Assembly: GCF_029504695.1 (NCBI RefSeq)
Contig: NZ_JAQFIN010000004.1
Location: forward strand, 248,001 to 312,000
Origin: Parabacteroides sp. PF5-6
Lineage (GTDB): Bacteria > Bacteroidota > Bacteroidia > Bacteroidales > Tannerellaceae
Length of the DNA stretch: 64,000 nt
Direction: 5' to 3'
Below the pieces are notes generated by a model. The model did no database searches and was not told the DNA's origin. It saw nothing but the letters and a program-made list of their open reading frames with translations. Of the stretch, positions 16,799-25,699 are shown one piece after another; the first letter of the stretch is position 1; each line of letters starts with the position of its first letter. The translations under genes were made by a program, and so were the position numbers.

Positions 16799-18136
16799 AT
16801 GAAAACTGTTTTCATTATACTTTTAGTCCTGTCTAAGATAACTGTAATGGCAGGTTCCTATGATGCCGTCCCTTCTTTGCATGATAATAAGAAGTCGGTA
16901 GATACGGTTAAAGTCATTTACTATCTTGACGGGAAACAAGTACCTTTCAGTACGATCCGGGAAAAAGGACAAAAAGGCGAACTGGGGAGTGTGGAAGGAC
17001 AAGATGAACCTAAACACGCTATCCGGCAGTATGGAGAAAAGTTCCGGAATGGAGTTCTTTTTGCCTCATCAGTAGAAGGAATGGAGGAGAAAGAAGCCGA
17101 TGAACCTTATGATCCGGAAACCATGTTTCAACTTAATGGAAAGATTGACTCCCGGTATGACGGCAAGCAGATTATGTTATTTACTTTTCGGCAGGACACC
17201 ATCCACTCGGTTGATACGGCAGTTGTTCAAAACGGCACATTCCGCTTTCTGGGAGATGAATATGTGGACGATTTCTCCTTAGTGTCTATCGGAAACTACC
17301 CGGACAAAGTCCTTTCGTCCGAGGTGATATTAAATAAAGGGAGTATTTACCTTGAGTTCGACACCCTCAACCGGGTATGGGGAGGAGAGTTGAATGATAA
17401 GTTCCTCGCTTTTCGAGATTCCATTGAAAGTTTATATACCCAAATGCGTGCCTTTGACGCGGCATCCCAACATGATGAATATGCGAGAACCTTTAAACAT
17501 CACATGGCATATACTTATGATTTCATGGTTGAGAACCAGAGGAATCTATTGGGGTTATATGCCTTTAACGCCTTCTTAGGGCATTATACATTGGAAGATC
17601 CTTCCCGATTCGAGGAGTTATGTGATTGGTTTGATAAAGAGAGAAAGAGTGCTGTCGTAAAAAGAGAACTAAGGCACAAGGAATTATATGCCCAACGGCA
17701 GCAAAGCCAGGGAGATAAGTATATAGACTTTGAACTACAAACACCATCCGGCGAAACAGAGAGATTGTCGGATTATGTAGGGAAGTCGGAATATATATTT
17801 ATTGATTTTTGGGCATCCTGGTGTGGGCCTTGTATTGCCGATATGCCTTATTTGAAGAAGGTTTATGAAAAATACAAAGATAAAGGGCTTGAAGTAATAG
17901 GCATCTCGATAGACCACGATAAGAAATCCTGGCTAAAAGCTTTGGAAAGAGTAGACGCTCCCTGGAGGCATCTAAGTGATCTGAAAGGTAAGCCTTCTCC
18001 ACTGACAGAGGCTTATCGTATCAATGAAATTCCATACGGCATACTACTCAATAAAGAGGGATCTATTATTGCGACAAACCTGAGAGGACTCGTATTGGAT
18101 GAAAAAATGCAAGAACTGATCGGTGAGACAGAATGA
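16799..18136 (+). CDS. TlpA-like thioredoxin-domain protein (DUF4369 type)
   Basis: A 445-aa exported thiol-disulfide oxidoreductase. The signal peptide is MKTVFIILLVLSKITVMAGS. Residues of about 100-200 look like a DUF4369 beta-domain (FQLNGKIDSRYDGKQIMLFTF), followed by a helical linker and a TlpA/thioredoxin domain from about 305 with the redox motif WCGPC (Cys342 and Cys345) and a cis-Pro region (INEIPYGILL). The ATG at 16799 is preferred over TTG at 16733 because it starts directly with the signal peptide. It lies 99 bp after the membrane-protein gene, so it may be a separate transcript controlled by the sigma factor. Confidence 0.9.
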   Translation: MKTVFIILLVLSKITVMAGSYDAVPSLHDNKKSVDTVKVIYYLDGKQVPFSTIREKGQKGELGSVEGQDEPKHAIRQYGEKFRNGVLFASSVEGMEEKEADEPYDPETMFQLNGKIDSRYDGKQIMLFTFRQDTIHSVDTAVVQNGTFRFLGDEYVDDFSLVSIGNYPDKVLSSEVILNKGSIYLEFDTLNRVWGGELNDKFLAFRDSIESLYTQMRAFDAASQHDEYARTFKHHMAYTYDFMVENQRNLLGLYAFNAFLGHYTLEDPSRFEELCDWFDKERKSAVVKRELRHKELYAQRQQSQGDKYIDFELQTPSGETERLSDYVGKSEYIFIDFWASWCGPCIADMPYLKKVYEKYKDKGLEVIGISIDHDKKSWLKALERVDAPWRHLSDLKGKPSPLTEAYRINEIPYGILLNKEGSIIATNLRGLVLDEKMQELIGETE

Positions 18137-18165
18137 ACCATGTCTTACATAAAGTCTACCATCTA

Positions 18166-19569
18166 TCATTTCATGTGACTCGGCAAACTTTCCGTATCTT
18201 CAGTCGGTACATAACTCGAACGGATACGCCATTCCGCCGGGTAGAGGTTGTTCGCCCGGTTGCCGAGGTTCTTGACAAAGCCTAACGGATGGTTTTGATA
18301 GGTCAGTAGAACATAACCTTTCTCCGTGCCTTCGGGCAGGGGAAAGGTTTCTTTTTGCAGGTAACGGATGGCGTCGTTGCGGGAGAGCTCGATCGCGGGG
18401 AAAGCCTCACGGCGGAACGCGTGGCTGATTGCCAAGGCATGATCGGGGATAAAGTCTTTGCCTTTGACCTCGCCCAGGGCGATACCGGCGGAGACGATAC
18501 GCAAGGCATCGGCCAAGAGGCGGTAGGTATCGAACCAGGCAGCGGGTATGGCCAATAACTTTTCTTGCTGGAAATGCCATTGAAAAGTGGTCGGATCGGC
18601 GAGCCAGTCCTTGACCGACAAGGGCAGGGTAGGGGTGACCTTGCCTTTCTCTTTTTTATTCTTCGCCCGGTAGCGGACGGTCTGGACAACAGCTTCTGCC
18701 TTGCGCACGACGGCGAGGAAGAAACCTTCGCCCCGGGTTTTATGGGGGAAGAAGCGGTAGACGGGGTTGTCGTGTTTCAAGGGGCCACTGACGTTCCAGG
18801 CATCATTGACGGCGATCGGTAAGGCTTCTGCTTCCAAGGCTTCGATGAGGTATTGGATGTTCTCTTCGTTCTCTTCCGTGTTATAGGTACAGGTGCTGTA
18901 GATCAATAGTCCGCCGGGCTTCAGGGCTTCCCAGACGTCTTGCAGGATCCGGCGCTGGCGGGCGGCGCAGAGGTTCACGTTCGCTACGCTCCATTCGTTG
19001 ATGCTCTCCGGGTCTTTGCGGAACATGCCTTCACCTGAACAGGGTACGTCGGTCACGATCAGATCGAACAGGTGCGTCAGGCGGCCGATCTCCGCCGGGT
19101 CGTTCTGGGTGACGATGGTGTTCGGATGGCCCCATTTACTCAGATTCTCCGCCAGGATATGACTGCGGCTGCGGATTACCTCATTGCTGACCAACAGGCT
19201 TCCTTCCGGCAAGAGCGAAGACAGATGCGTGGACTTCCCACCCGGCGCGGCACAGAGATCCAGGCAACAGACCGGTTCGTGTACATACTGGCGGATCGCC
19301 TGCTCCAGAAACATAGAAGAGGCCTCCTGCACATAATACGTGCCGGCATGAAAGAGCGGATCGAAAGTAAACGACGGACGCTCGGGCAAGTAATAGCCCG
19401 TATCGCACCAGGCGACCGCCTCGTGTTCCGGTGGCTCAATCCCTTTGGAACGGTTGATACGGATACTGACGGGAGGCTCTTCTTTCAGGGCGTCGACAAA
19501 CGAGGCAAAAGCCTCTGGGCCTAAGAGGTCCTGCGTGCGGGTAATAAATTCGGGAGGAAGCGTCATCAT
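18166..19569 (-). CDS. RsmF/NOP2-type RNA m5C methyltransferase
   Basis: A 467-aa SAM-dependent enzyme methylating cytosine C5 in rRNA, by family. The N-terminal part is the NOL1/NOP2/Sun fold with the SAM-binding motif LDLCAAPGGKSTHLSSLL, the two catalytic cysteines in VTDVPCSGEGMFRKD and IYSTCTYNTEENEEN, and a C-terminal region of about 170 residues with a PUA-like RNA-binding part (DAIRYLQKETFPLPEG; VLLTYQNHPLGFVKNLG). This layout fits RsmF (YebU). The start at 19569 (MMTLPPEF) lies 16 bp after a minus-strand TACTTTTG box at 19585-19592. Confidence 0.92.
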   Translation of the reverse strand: MMTLPPEFITRTQDLLGPEAFASFVDALKEEPPVSIRINRSKGIEPPEHEAVAWCDTGYYLPERPSFTFDPLFHAGTYYVQEASSMFLEQAIRQYVHEPVCCLDLCAAPGGKSTHLSSLLPEGSLLVSNEVIRSRSHILAENLSKWGHPNTIVTQNDPAEIGRLTHLFDLIVTDVPCSGEGMFRKDPESINEWSVANVNLCAARQRRILQDVWEALKPGGLLIYSTCTYNTEENEENIQYLIEALEAEALPIAVNDAWNVSGPLKHDNPVYRFFPHKTRGEGFFLAVVRKAEAVVQTVRYRAKNKKEKGKVTPTLPLSVKDWLADPTTFQWHFQQEKLLAIPAAWFDTYRLLADALRIVSAGIALGEVKGKDFIPDHALAISHAFRREAFPAIELSRNDAIRYLQKETFPLPEGTEKGYVLLTYQNHPLGFVKNLGNRANNLYPAEWRIRSSYVPTEDTESLPSHMK

Positions 19570-19584
19570 ACTCTATCTTTGATG

Positions 19585-19601
19585 CAAAAGTACTATATTT
19601 G
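19585..19601. promoter_or_regulatory. Overlapping divergent -7 boxes
   Basis: TACTTTTG on the minus strand (19585-19592) serves the RsmF-type gene and TATATTTG on the plus strand (19594-19601) serves the methylase at 19617. The boxes abut, so the two promoters probably compete for polymerase. Confidence 0.6.
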
Positions 19602-19616
19602 CATAAAACAAGATGT

Positions 19617-20321
19617 ATGAAAGCTTCTCTTTTCCTTATACCGGTCACGCTGGGCGAAACGGATCATCAGAAGGTCCTGCCCGCCTATAACCGGGAAGTG
19701 ATACTTCAGATCCGCCACTTTATCGTGGAGAACGTACGGACCGCCCGCCGTTTCCTGAAGAAGACTGAGCCGGCGATCGTGATCGATGACCTGACTTTCT
19801 ATGAACTAAACAAACATACGACGGCCGAACAGGTGGCGGGCTACCTGGCGCCGATGGCCAAAGGCGAGTCGGTTGGCATTATCTCTGAAGCCGGTTGCCC
19901 GGCGATAGCCGATCCGGGAGCCGATGTGGTGGCGATCGCCCAGCAAAAAGGGTATCCGGTCGTGCCTTTGGTGGGTCCTTCGTCTATCCTCCTGGCCTTG
20001 ATGGCTTCGGGATTCAACGGACAAAGCTTTGCTTTCCAGGGCTACCTGCCCATCGAAGGTAATGAACGAACCCAGGCAATCAAGAAACTCGAGAACCGGA
20101 TCTACGCCGAACACCAGACGCAGATCTTTATCGAGACCCCTTACCGTAACGACAAACTGGCTGAAGAACTCTTGCGCCTCTGCCGCCCCTCGACCCGTCT
20201 CTGCATCGCCTGCAACATCACCTGCGACGACGAATACATCCGCACCCGCACCATCCAGGAATGGAAAGGCAACCTGCCCGACATGCATAAGAAACCAACG
20301 ATTTTTTTACTTTATAAATAA
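19617..20321 (+). CDS. Tetrapyrrole-methylase-fold SAM methyltransferase (RsmI-like)
   Basis: A 234-aa enzyme with the fold of corrin/porphyrin methylases, most like RsmI, which 2'-O-methylates C1402 of 16S rRNA. Features are LIPVTLGE at the N-terminus, [20 protein letters not shown] (loop of the SAM pocket), [20 protein letters not shown] and [11 protein letters not shown]. The N-terminus lacks the classical LYVVATPIGN of E. coli RsmI (here [10 protein letters not shown]), as is common in Bacteroidota paralogues, so the exact substrate is uncertain. The ATG at 19617 is used; a TTG at 19599 overlaps the -7 box. Confidence 0.85.
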   Translation: MKASLFLIPVTLGETDHQKVLPAYNREVILQIRHFIVENVRTARRFLKKTEPAIVIDDLTFYELNKHTTAEQVAGYLAPMAKGESVGIISEAGCPAIADPGADVVAIAQQKGYPVVPLVGPSSILLALMASGFNGQSFAFQGYLPIEGNERTQAIKKLENRIYAEHQTQIFIETPYRNDKLAEELLRLCRPSTRLCIACNITCDDEYIRTRTIQEWKGNLPDMHKKPTIFLLYK

Positions 20322-20329
20322 CGAAAGCT

Positions 20330-20917
20330 ATGGAACAAGGATTATATATGGCACATGAAACAGCGGTGATTGATCCCGGCTGTAAGATTGGGGATGGTAC
20401 CCGGATCTGGCACTTCTCGCATATTATGGAGGGGGCTATTATCGGGAACTTCTGCAATATAGGGCAGAATGTGGTGGTCTCGCCCCAGGTGATCCTGGGC
20501 GATCATGTGAAAGTGCAGAACAATGTCTCTATTTACACCGGAGTGATCTGCGAGAACGATGTCTTTCTGGGCCCCAGCTGTGTGTTCACCAATGTATTGA
20601 ATCCGCGTAGCGCGATCGACCGGCGCGGGCAATACGTGCAGACCCTGGTACGCCGCGGCGCGACGATCGGGGCGAATGCGACAATCGTCTGCGGCCATAT
20701 GATCGGTGAGTACGCACTGATCGGTGCCGGCGCAGTAGTCACTAAAGACGTACCTGCCTACGCCTTGGTTGTCGGTAACCCCGCCCGCCAGATCGGTTGG
20801 GTCAGCGAAGCCGGCGAACGATTAGCCTTTGATGAAGAAGGTTTTGCCACCTGCCCGGAGGGCGGTGAGAAATACCTGCTGCGGGACGGGGCGGTAAGCC
20901 GTATCTATCTTGCCTGA
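20330..20917 (+). CDS. Left-handed beta-helix N-acetyltransferase (WbpD/WlbB-like)
   Basis: A 195-aa hexapeptide-repeat acyltransferase. It has many [LIV]-G-x4 turns ([64 protein letters not shown] shown here only by positions about 20-150) and [10 protein letters not shown] at the exit of the helix. [13 protein letters not shown] and the FTNVLNPRS segment with a loop His match 3-N-acetyltransferases of UDP-2-acetamido-3-amino-glucuronate used for surface polysaccharide. It follows the methylase by 8 bp, an operon pairing without obvious functional logic. Confidence 0.85.
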   Translation: MEQGLYMAHETAVIDPGCKIGDGTRIWHFSHIMEGAIIGNFCNIGQNVVVSPQVILGDHVKVQNNVSIYTGVICENDVFLGPSCVFTNVLNPRSAIDRRGQYVQTLVRRGATIGANATIVCGHMIGEYALIGAGAVVTKDVPAYALVVGNPARQIGWVSEAGERLAFDEEGFATCPEGGEKYLLRDGAVSRIYLA

Positions 20918-20985
20918 ACCCCTATTTTCAGCATTAGCTTTAAACTCCTTAAGCCCCTTAAACTCTTTTAAAGCCTTTAACAAAA

Positions 20986-21012
20986 AAAGCAGGACGAAAT
21001 GCCCTGCTTCCT
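20986..21012. terminator. Bidirectional intrinsic terminator
   Basis: Stem AAGCAGG (20987-20993) pairs with CCTGCTT (21003-21009); A-run upstream and T-rich downstream serve the converging acetyltransferase and nadC transcripts. Upstream, AACTCCTTAAG/CCTTAAACTC low-complexity repeats fill 20935-20980. Confidence 0.75.
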
Positions 21013-21057
21013 TTGTATCTAAATCCTGTAAATTTATTTAATCCTCTTAATTGGGAT

Positions 21058-21897
21058 TCAAACCGCCTTCAAACTCATGTCCAAGCTCTTTACCGAATGG
21101 GTCAATGCTCCAACGGAGATATAATCGACACCGGTTTCGGCGTAGTCGCGTAAGGTGGCGAAGGTGATGCCGCCGGAAGACTCCAGTTCGTAGCGGCCGG
21201 CTACCATCTCTACGGCTTTCCGGGTGTTCTCTACGTTGAAGTTATCCAGCATGATGCGGTCGATACCGCCGACGTTCATTGCCTGTTGCAGTTCGTCGAA
21301 GTTACGCACCTCTATCTCGATCTTCATCGTTTTACCCTTCTCACGCAGGTATTCCTGTGCGCGGGTGATGGCTTTCTCTATGCCTCCGGCGAAGTCGACA
21401 TGGTTGTCTTTCAACAGGATCATATCGAAAAGACCAATCCGGTGGTTGACACCTCCGCCGATCTTCACCGCTTCTTTCTCCAGCATACGCATACCGGGCG
21501 TGGTCTTGCGGGTATCGAGCACACGGGTTTTCGTGCCTTCCAGTTCCTTCACGTATTTGCGGGTCGTCGTGGCAATCCCACTCATGCGCTGCATAACATT
21601 CAACACCAGGCGCTCCGTCTGCAAGAGCGACTGTACTTTGCCTTCCACCGTAAAGGCGATCTCTCCCTTTTTTACTTCAGTCCCATCGGGGATAAAGACC
21701 TGGATCTTCAGATCCGGATCAAAGTGATGGAAGATCTTCTGTGCGATCTCTACTCCGGCCAATACACCGTCTTCTTTGATTATCAATTGGCTCTTTCCCA
21801 TGGCGGTTGCCGGGATCGAAGAGAGCGTGGTATGGTCGCCATCACCGATATCTTCGGCAAAGGCCAATTTAATTAACTCATCAATAAGTTGATTCAT
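21058..21897 (-). CDS. nadC: Nicotinate-nucleotide pyrophosphorylase (carboxylating)
   Basis: This enzyme converts quinolinate and PRPP to nicotinate mononucleotide in de novo NAD synthesis. The 279-aa protein has the full family layout: N-terminal AFAEDIGDGDHTTLSSIPA, the central RMSGIATTTRKYV and TRVLDTRKTTPGMR segments that bind PRPP and quinolinate, GGGVNHRIGLFDMILLKDNH (residues about 161-180) and the C-terminal LESSGGITFATLRDYAETGVDYISVG. It is downstream of the DUF4783 gene by 3 bp, a pairing common in Bacteroidota. Confidence 0.97.
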   Translation of the reverse strand: MNQLIDELIKLAFAEDIGDGDHTTLSSIPATAMGKSQLIIKEDGVLAGVEIAQKIFHHFDPDLKIQVFIPDGTEVKKGEIAFTVEGKVQSLLQTERLVLNVMQRMSGIATTTRKYVKELEGTKTRVLDTRKTTPGMRMLEKEAVKIGGGVNHRIGLFDMILLKDNHVDFAGGIEKAITRAQEYLREKGKTMKIEIEVRNFDELQQAMNVGGIDRIMLDNFNVENTRKAVEMVAGRYELESSGGITFATLRDYAETGVDYISVGALTHSVKSLDMSLKAV

Positions 21898-21900
21898 CTC

Positions 21901-22272
21901 TTATTCTATTCTGATTGATTGTATGATCGCTTTGTCGCCCTCGGAGCGGTAGGTGATATTCACCCGGAACTCACCCGAGGCGGTGGGTAATTTGGCTACG
22001 AAGAAGCCGTTCTCTTTCTTGTCGGCATGGTGCAGGACCGTGAAGCCGCTAGGTTTGTTAGAGTTGAAGAAGGTATTCAATAGGGCGGTTGCCTCACTAT
22101 TGTTCGTTTTCTTTGCCGATCCCGGAATCGCCATATCCACTTCCACATCCATCGAAGCGGTCAACGCGGAGGCATTTCCTCCTTTGAACGCGTTGGTTAT
22201 CGTTGTTATGTCAGCTGCTTTGATACTGAAAATGGAGAGTAAAAAAGCAAGAGTAATCCATATCCGTTTCAT
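21901..22272 (-). CDS. DUF4783 small exported protein
   Basis: A 123-aa protein with an N-terminal signal peptide (MKRIWITLAFLLSIFSIKA) and an NTF2-like beta-rich body matching DUF4783; the conserved pieces are AFKGGNASALTASMD, SEATALLNTFFNSNKPSGF and LPTASGEFRVNITYR. The function is unknown. It is the first gene of a two-gene operon with nadC, and a minus-strand TACCTTTG box at 22305-22312 lies 32 bp upstream. A role in NAD metabolism is not implied by its fold. Confidence 0.85.
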   Translation of the reverse strand: MKRIWITLAFLLSIFSIKAADITTITNAFKGGNASALTASMDVEVDMAIPGSAKKTNNSEATALLNTFFNSNKPSGFTVLHHADKKENGFFVAKLPTASGEFRVNITYRSEGDKAIIQSIRIE

Positions 22273-22304
22273 ACTTTTTCTCCTTTTAGTTTACATATAT
22301 AATA

Positions 22305-22333
22305 CAAAGGTATGTTTTTTTCTTGTACTTTCG
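22305..22333. promoter_or_regulatory. Divergent promoters of DUF4783-nadC and rlmH
   Basis: Minus strand: TACCTTTG (22305-22312). Plus strand: TACTTTCG (22326-22333), a one-mismatch -7 box located 28 bp before the rlmH ATG. Confidence 0.55.
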
Positions 22334-22361
22334 CCCTTGTAACGGGTTAAATATAAAACAG

Positions 22362-22835
22362 ATGAAAGTCGTATTTGTTGTTATCGGCAAGACAGACGCC
22401 GCGTATTTCGCCGCAGCGATTGAGGAGTATAAGAACCGGTTGATTCATTATATTCCTTTCGAAATGACGGTGATACCCGACATAAAGAACGTCCGTAACC
22501 TCTCGGAAGAGCAGCAGAAAGAGAAGGAAGGTGAGTTGATTCTCAAAGCACTGCAACCAGGCGATCAGTTGGTGTTGTTGGATGAGCGCGGAAAGGAATT
22601 CTCTTCGATGCAATTTGCTACGTATATCGAAAAGAAGATGCATACGGTAGCTCGCCGGTTGGTGTTTGTCGTTGGTGGGCCTTATGGTTTCAGTGAAGCG
22701 ATCTACAAAGCGGCTGCCGAGAAGATCTCTCTGAGCAAGATGACCTTTTCGCATCAGATGATCCGCATGATCTTTGTGGAACAGTTGTATCGGGCGATGA
22801 CTATCCTCAAAGGAGAGCCCTACCACCATGAATAA
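22362..22835 (+). CDS. rlmH: 23S rRNA pseudouridine-1915 N3-methyltransferase
   Basis: SPOUT-family methyltransferase acting on m3-pseudouridine 1915 of assembled ribosomes. Translation from the ATG at 22362 gives 157 aa, the normal family length; an upstream start at 22323 would add 13 residues and overlap the promoter. Motifs are MKVVFVVIGKT, LVLLDERGKEFSSMQFA, the SAM-knot FVVGGPYGFS and the C-terminal SLSKMTFSHQMIRMIFVEQL with YRAMTILKGEPYHHE ending in the conserved Y-H. The stop is immediately followed by a heptamer repeat hairpin. Confidence 0.97.
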   Translation: MKVVFVVIGKTDAAYFAAAIEEYKNRLIHYIPFEMTVIPDIKNVRNLSEEQQKEKEGELILKALQPGDQLVLLDERGKEFSSMQFATYIEKKMHTVARRLVFVVGGPYGFSEAIYKAAAEKISLSKMTFSHQMIRMIFVEQLYRAMTILKGEPYHHE

Positions 22836-22932
22836 TTGACAATTGACAGTTGACAATTGACAATTAATACAGTCTCAGAGACTTTTCTACATACTAATAA
22901 TTGTCAATTGTCAATTGTCAATTGTCAATTAT
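22832..22932 (+). repeat. ATTGACA heptamer inverted repeat (probable terminator)
   Basis: Four TTGACA copies at 22835, 22843, 22850 and 22857 (7-8 bp step) are mirrored by four TTGTCAA copies in 22908-22930, giving a stem of about 30 bp around a 45-bp loop. The left arm overlaps the rlmH stop codon. Confidence 0.8.
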
Positions 22933-22936
22933 TTTG

Positions 22937-22944
22937 TACGTTTG
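22937..22944 (+). promoter_or_regulatory. -7 box of the DUF1080 gene
   Basis: TACGTTTG, preceded by a T-rich stretch and immediately after the heptamer repeat, 33 bp before the ATG at 22978. Confidence 0.55.
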
Positions 22945-22977
22945 CATACCATTTGTTAAACTTTAAATAATTAGACC

Positions 22978-23757
22978 ATGAAAAGAAGTTCCTATTTGGC
23001 TAAAGGTTGTATGGTGGCCTTAGCAAGTTTGTTTTTTGTAAGTGTGAGTGCGCAGGAAAAGGAATATCCCAAGCCCGAACGGATGACTCCCGGTATGTCG
23101 GAGTTTTGGACTCCCCAACCGCCCATTGTAACTCCGGGAGTGGATTATACCATTGCTCCTCCTTCCGATGCGATTGTTTTGTTCGACGGAACCAATCTGG
23201 ATGCCTGGCAAAGCAGCCGGGGGGGTGGCGAAGCGAAATGGACGATCAAAGACGGTGCCTTTACGGTTACTCCGCGTACCGGAGATATTGAAACGAAACA
23301 ACATTTCAACAGCTTCCAACTGCATATCGAGTGGACTGCTCCGACTGTGGTGAAGGGTGAAAGTCAGGGGCGTGGCAATAGCGGTATCTTCCTGCAGGGA
23401 ATGTATGAGGTGCAGATCCTGGACTGTTACCAGAACGAAACCTACTCAAACGGTCAGACGGGTAGTATCTACAAACAGACCCGTCCGTTGGCGAACGTAA
23501 TGCGCAAACCGGGTGAGTGGAATGTGTATGACATCATTTACAATGCTCCGACATTTAAGGAAGACGGTACCTACCGCACGGCTCCGACGGTAACCGTAAT
23601 TCATAACGGTGTGGTATTGCAAAACCATACGACAATCCTGGGTACAACCGAATACATCGGTTTCCCGAAAGTGACTCCCCACGGTGCCGGCCCGATCAAA
23701 TTGCAGGATCATGGCGACCTGGTGAACTTCCGCAATATTTGGATCCGGGAACTTTAA
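22978..23757 (+). CDS. DUF1080 / 3-keto-disaccharide hydrolase-type secreted protein
   Basis: A 259-aa exported protein with a concanavalin-like jelly-roll fold. Residues 1-25 are a signal peptide ending VSAQ. The DUF1080 core includes IVLFDGTNLDAWQ, GEAKWTIKDGAFTV, FQLHIEWTAP, GRGNSGIFLQGMYEVQILD and the C-terminal PIKLQDHGDLVNFRNIWIREL. Related proteins hydrolyse 3-keto-glucosides or eliminate aglycones after a Gfo/Idh/MocA enzyme has oxidised the sugar C3; the substrate here is unknown. It is a single-gene unit between repeat hairpins, but two Gfo/Idh/MocA genes are at 47.2 and 53.2 kb. Confidence 0.88.
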   Translation: MKRSSYLAKGCMVALASLFFVSVSAQEKEYPKPERMTPGMSEFWTPQPPIVTPGVDYTIAPPSDAIVLFDGTNLDAWQSSRGGGEAKWTIKDGAFTVTPRTGDIETKQHFNSFQLHIEWTAPTVVKGESQGRGNSGIFLQGMYEVQILDCYQNETYSNGQTGSIYKQTRPLANVMRKPGEWNVYDIIYNAPTFKEDGTYRTAPTVTVIHNGVVLQNHTTILGTTEYIGFPKVTPHGAGPIKLQDHGDLVNFRNIWIREL

Positions 23758-23850
23758 GCCGCAGGCTTAAAGTTCAATTATGAATTTTGAATTATGAATT
23801 ATGAGAATAGGCTTCCTCCTTTTTCTCATAATTCATAATTCATAATTTCT
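23750..23850 (+). terminator. Stop-codon hairpin followed by AATTATG heptamer inverted repeat
   Basis: AACTTTAAGCC (23750-23760) and GGCTTAAAGTT (23764-23774) form a hairpin that contains the DUF1080 stop codon. Next, AATTATG-type repeats (23777-23805) are mirrored by CATAATT repeats (23825-23848). The same heptamer family recurs at 53.1 and 57.9 kb. Confidence 0.7.
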
Positions 23851-23852
23851 TT

Positions 23853-25628
23853 CTACCCATCCGTCGTCAGATTAAACTCGTCCTTGAGTTTGCCTAATAA
23901 GGGGTTGATCTCCATTAGGTGTTGGTATCTTTCTCCTGTGGTATAAGCCAGTTTCTTTTCGTTTGTTTCGCTGATACTTACTCGCATCTGGATATGGGTA
24001 TTCTTTAATCTTTGCCGCAAGGAAGCCAGAATATCAACTGCAGCATTGAGTAGTTCGTCCTGTTGTCCCTGGTTGTGTACTTTTACCTCAAAAGAATGAT
24101 TCTCCTGTAACTGAGGTTTACAGTTGATCATTGCATTTTTCAGATAGATCTTGGTATCCAAAGTTGACGCAAAAATATCCCAGCCGGCAAGCAGGTCTTC
24201 CTGGCTGAAAGGATTACTCATAACCTCCGTATGAACCTGTTGTTCTTCCTGTACTTTCGGACCTTCATCCGTCAGCCCCTTCAGCGAGGTGCTGATCGGC
24301 CGCACCAGCTTTTTTGCCGGAGGCGGTGTAGGCTGTTGATTCGTGGGGGATACCGGGATATGTGCATCCGGCGAAGCCTGAGTCGGCTGGCTTGGAGGTG
24401 CCGATGGCGGAGTGATCTGCACCGGTGGCGCAGTCCTTGCCGGAGCGGTTTGCCCGGTTGGTGGTGCCGGTGGCGTTACCGCGAGGGGTTCAATCAGCGT
24501 TTTTTTTTTATCCTCTTCCGTAGAAGCAGCACCTGTTGTGTTCAGTTGGCATAATTGGATCAATGTCAGTTCCAACAATAGGCGTTTGTTGCGGCTGACA
24601 CGGTAATCCAGGTCGCATTGGTTCGACAGAGCGATCGCCTTGAAGAGGAATTGATCGGGGCATTGCTTCGCCATGGCGATATATCGTTCGCGGATCGAAG
24701 CGCCTACCTCAAACAAGATCAGGGTTGCTTCGTCTTTGCATACCAACAGGTCGCGGAAATGCCCGGCCAGCCCGGTGATGATATTCTGTCCTTCGAAACC
24801 GATCGACAGGATCTCGTTCAGGATCAGAATCGCTCCCCTGACATCGCCGGAAAGGATCGCGTCGGTCAGGCGGAAATAATATTCGTAGTCCAGGATATTC
24901 AGGTTGTCGATCACCGCCTGGTAGGTAATGTTCCCGTTCGTGAAACTTACCGCCTGGTCGAGGATCGAGAGCGCGTCGCGCATCCCCCCGTCGGCTTTTT
25001 GAGCGATGATGTTTAGTGCTTCCGGTTCGGCTGTCACACCTTCGGACGAAGCCACATATTGCAGATGCTCCACCATATCGGCGATCGTGATCCGGGAGAA
25101 ATCGTATACCTGGCAACGGGAAAGGATGGTAGGCAACACCTTATGTTTTTCCGTTGTCGCCAGGATAAACAAAGCGTGATGCGGCGGCTCTTCCAGCGTT
25201 TTCAGGAAAGCGTTAAACGCCGCGGAACTCAGCATGTGTACCTCATCGATAATAAACACCTTGTATTTCCCTATCGCCGGCGGGATACGCACCTGTTCGA
25301 TCAGCGAACGGATATCATCGACCGAGTTGTTCGAAGCCGCATCCAACTCATGGATATTATACGAGCGCGACTCGTTGAACGCCAGGCAGGACTCGCAGGC
25401 ATTACAAGCCTCGCCATCCGCCGTCGGCGTGAGGCAATTGATTGTCTTGGCAAAGATCCGGGCACAAGAAGTCTTTCCCACCCCGCGCGGACCGCAGAAC
25501 AGGTAAGCATGAGCCAATTTGTTTTGATGAATCGCGTTTTTCAGGGTGACTGTCAACGTCTTTTGTCCTACCACACTTTGAAACGTATCCGGTCGATACT
25601 TCCTTGCCGAAACAATATAGTTGTCCAT
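23853..25628 (-). CDS. dnaX: DNA polymerase III gamma/tau subunit with internal A10 slippage site
   Basis: Clamp-loader ATPase of the replisome, 591 aa. The AAA+ core has Walker A FCGPRGVGKTS (about residues 44-54), a Cys4 zinc module (CLTPTADGEACNACESC), Walker B FIIDEVHMLSS and sensor ILATTEKHKVLPTILSR. Domain III ends near residue 370. A Pro/Thr/Gln-rich linker (about 380-450) and a tau-specific C-terminal domain follow. Codons 374-377 are encoded by ten consecutive A (plus-strand T10, 24500-24509); loss of one A gives KKKR-stop and gain of one gives a stop after NAD. A minus-strand TACCTTTG box lies at 25654-25661. Confidence 0.97.
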   Translation of the reverse strand: MDNYIVSARKYRPDTFQSVVGQKTLTVTLKNAIHQNKLAHAYLFCGPRGVGKTSCARIFAKTINCLTPTADGEACNACESCLAFNESRSYNIHELDAASNNSVDDIRSLIEQVRIPPAIGKYKVFIIDEVHMLSSAAFNAFLKTLEEPPHHALFILATTEKHKVLPTILSRCQVYDFSRITIADMVEHLQYVASSEGVTAEPEALNIIAQKADGGMRDALSILDQAVSFTNGNITYQAVIDNLNILDYEYYFRLTDAILSGDVRGAILILNEILSIGFEGQNIITGLAGHFRDLLVCKDEATLILFEVGASIRERYIAMAKQCPDQFLFKAIALSNQCDLDYRVSRNKRLLLELTLIQLCQLNTTGAASTEEDKKKTLIEPLAVTPPAPPTGQTAPARTAPPVQITPPSAPPSQPTQASPDAHIPVSPTNQQPTPPPAKKLVRPISTSLKGLTDEGPKVQEEQQVHTEVMSNPFSQEDLLAGWDIFASTLDTKIYLKNAMINCKPQLQENHSFEVKVHNQGQQDELLNAAVDILASLRQRLKNTHIQMRVSISETNEKKLAYTTGERYQHLMEINPLLGKLKDEFNLTTDG

Positions 25629-25653
25629 TTGCTGTATTTACTGATCAATTATA

Positions 25654-25683
25654 CAAAGGTAAATAAAATATTCACTATTTTTG
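25654..25683. promoter_or_regulatory. Divergent promoters of dnaX and the DivIC-like gene
   Basis: Minus TACCTTTG (25654-25661) and plus TATTTTTG (25676-25683), each about 16-25 bp from its ATG. Confidence 0.6.
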
Positions 25684-25699
25684 CAAAAAACATTCTCCC

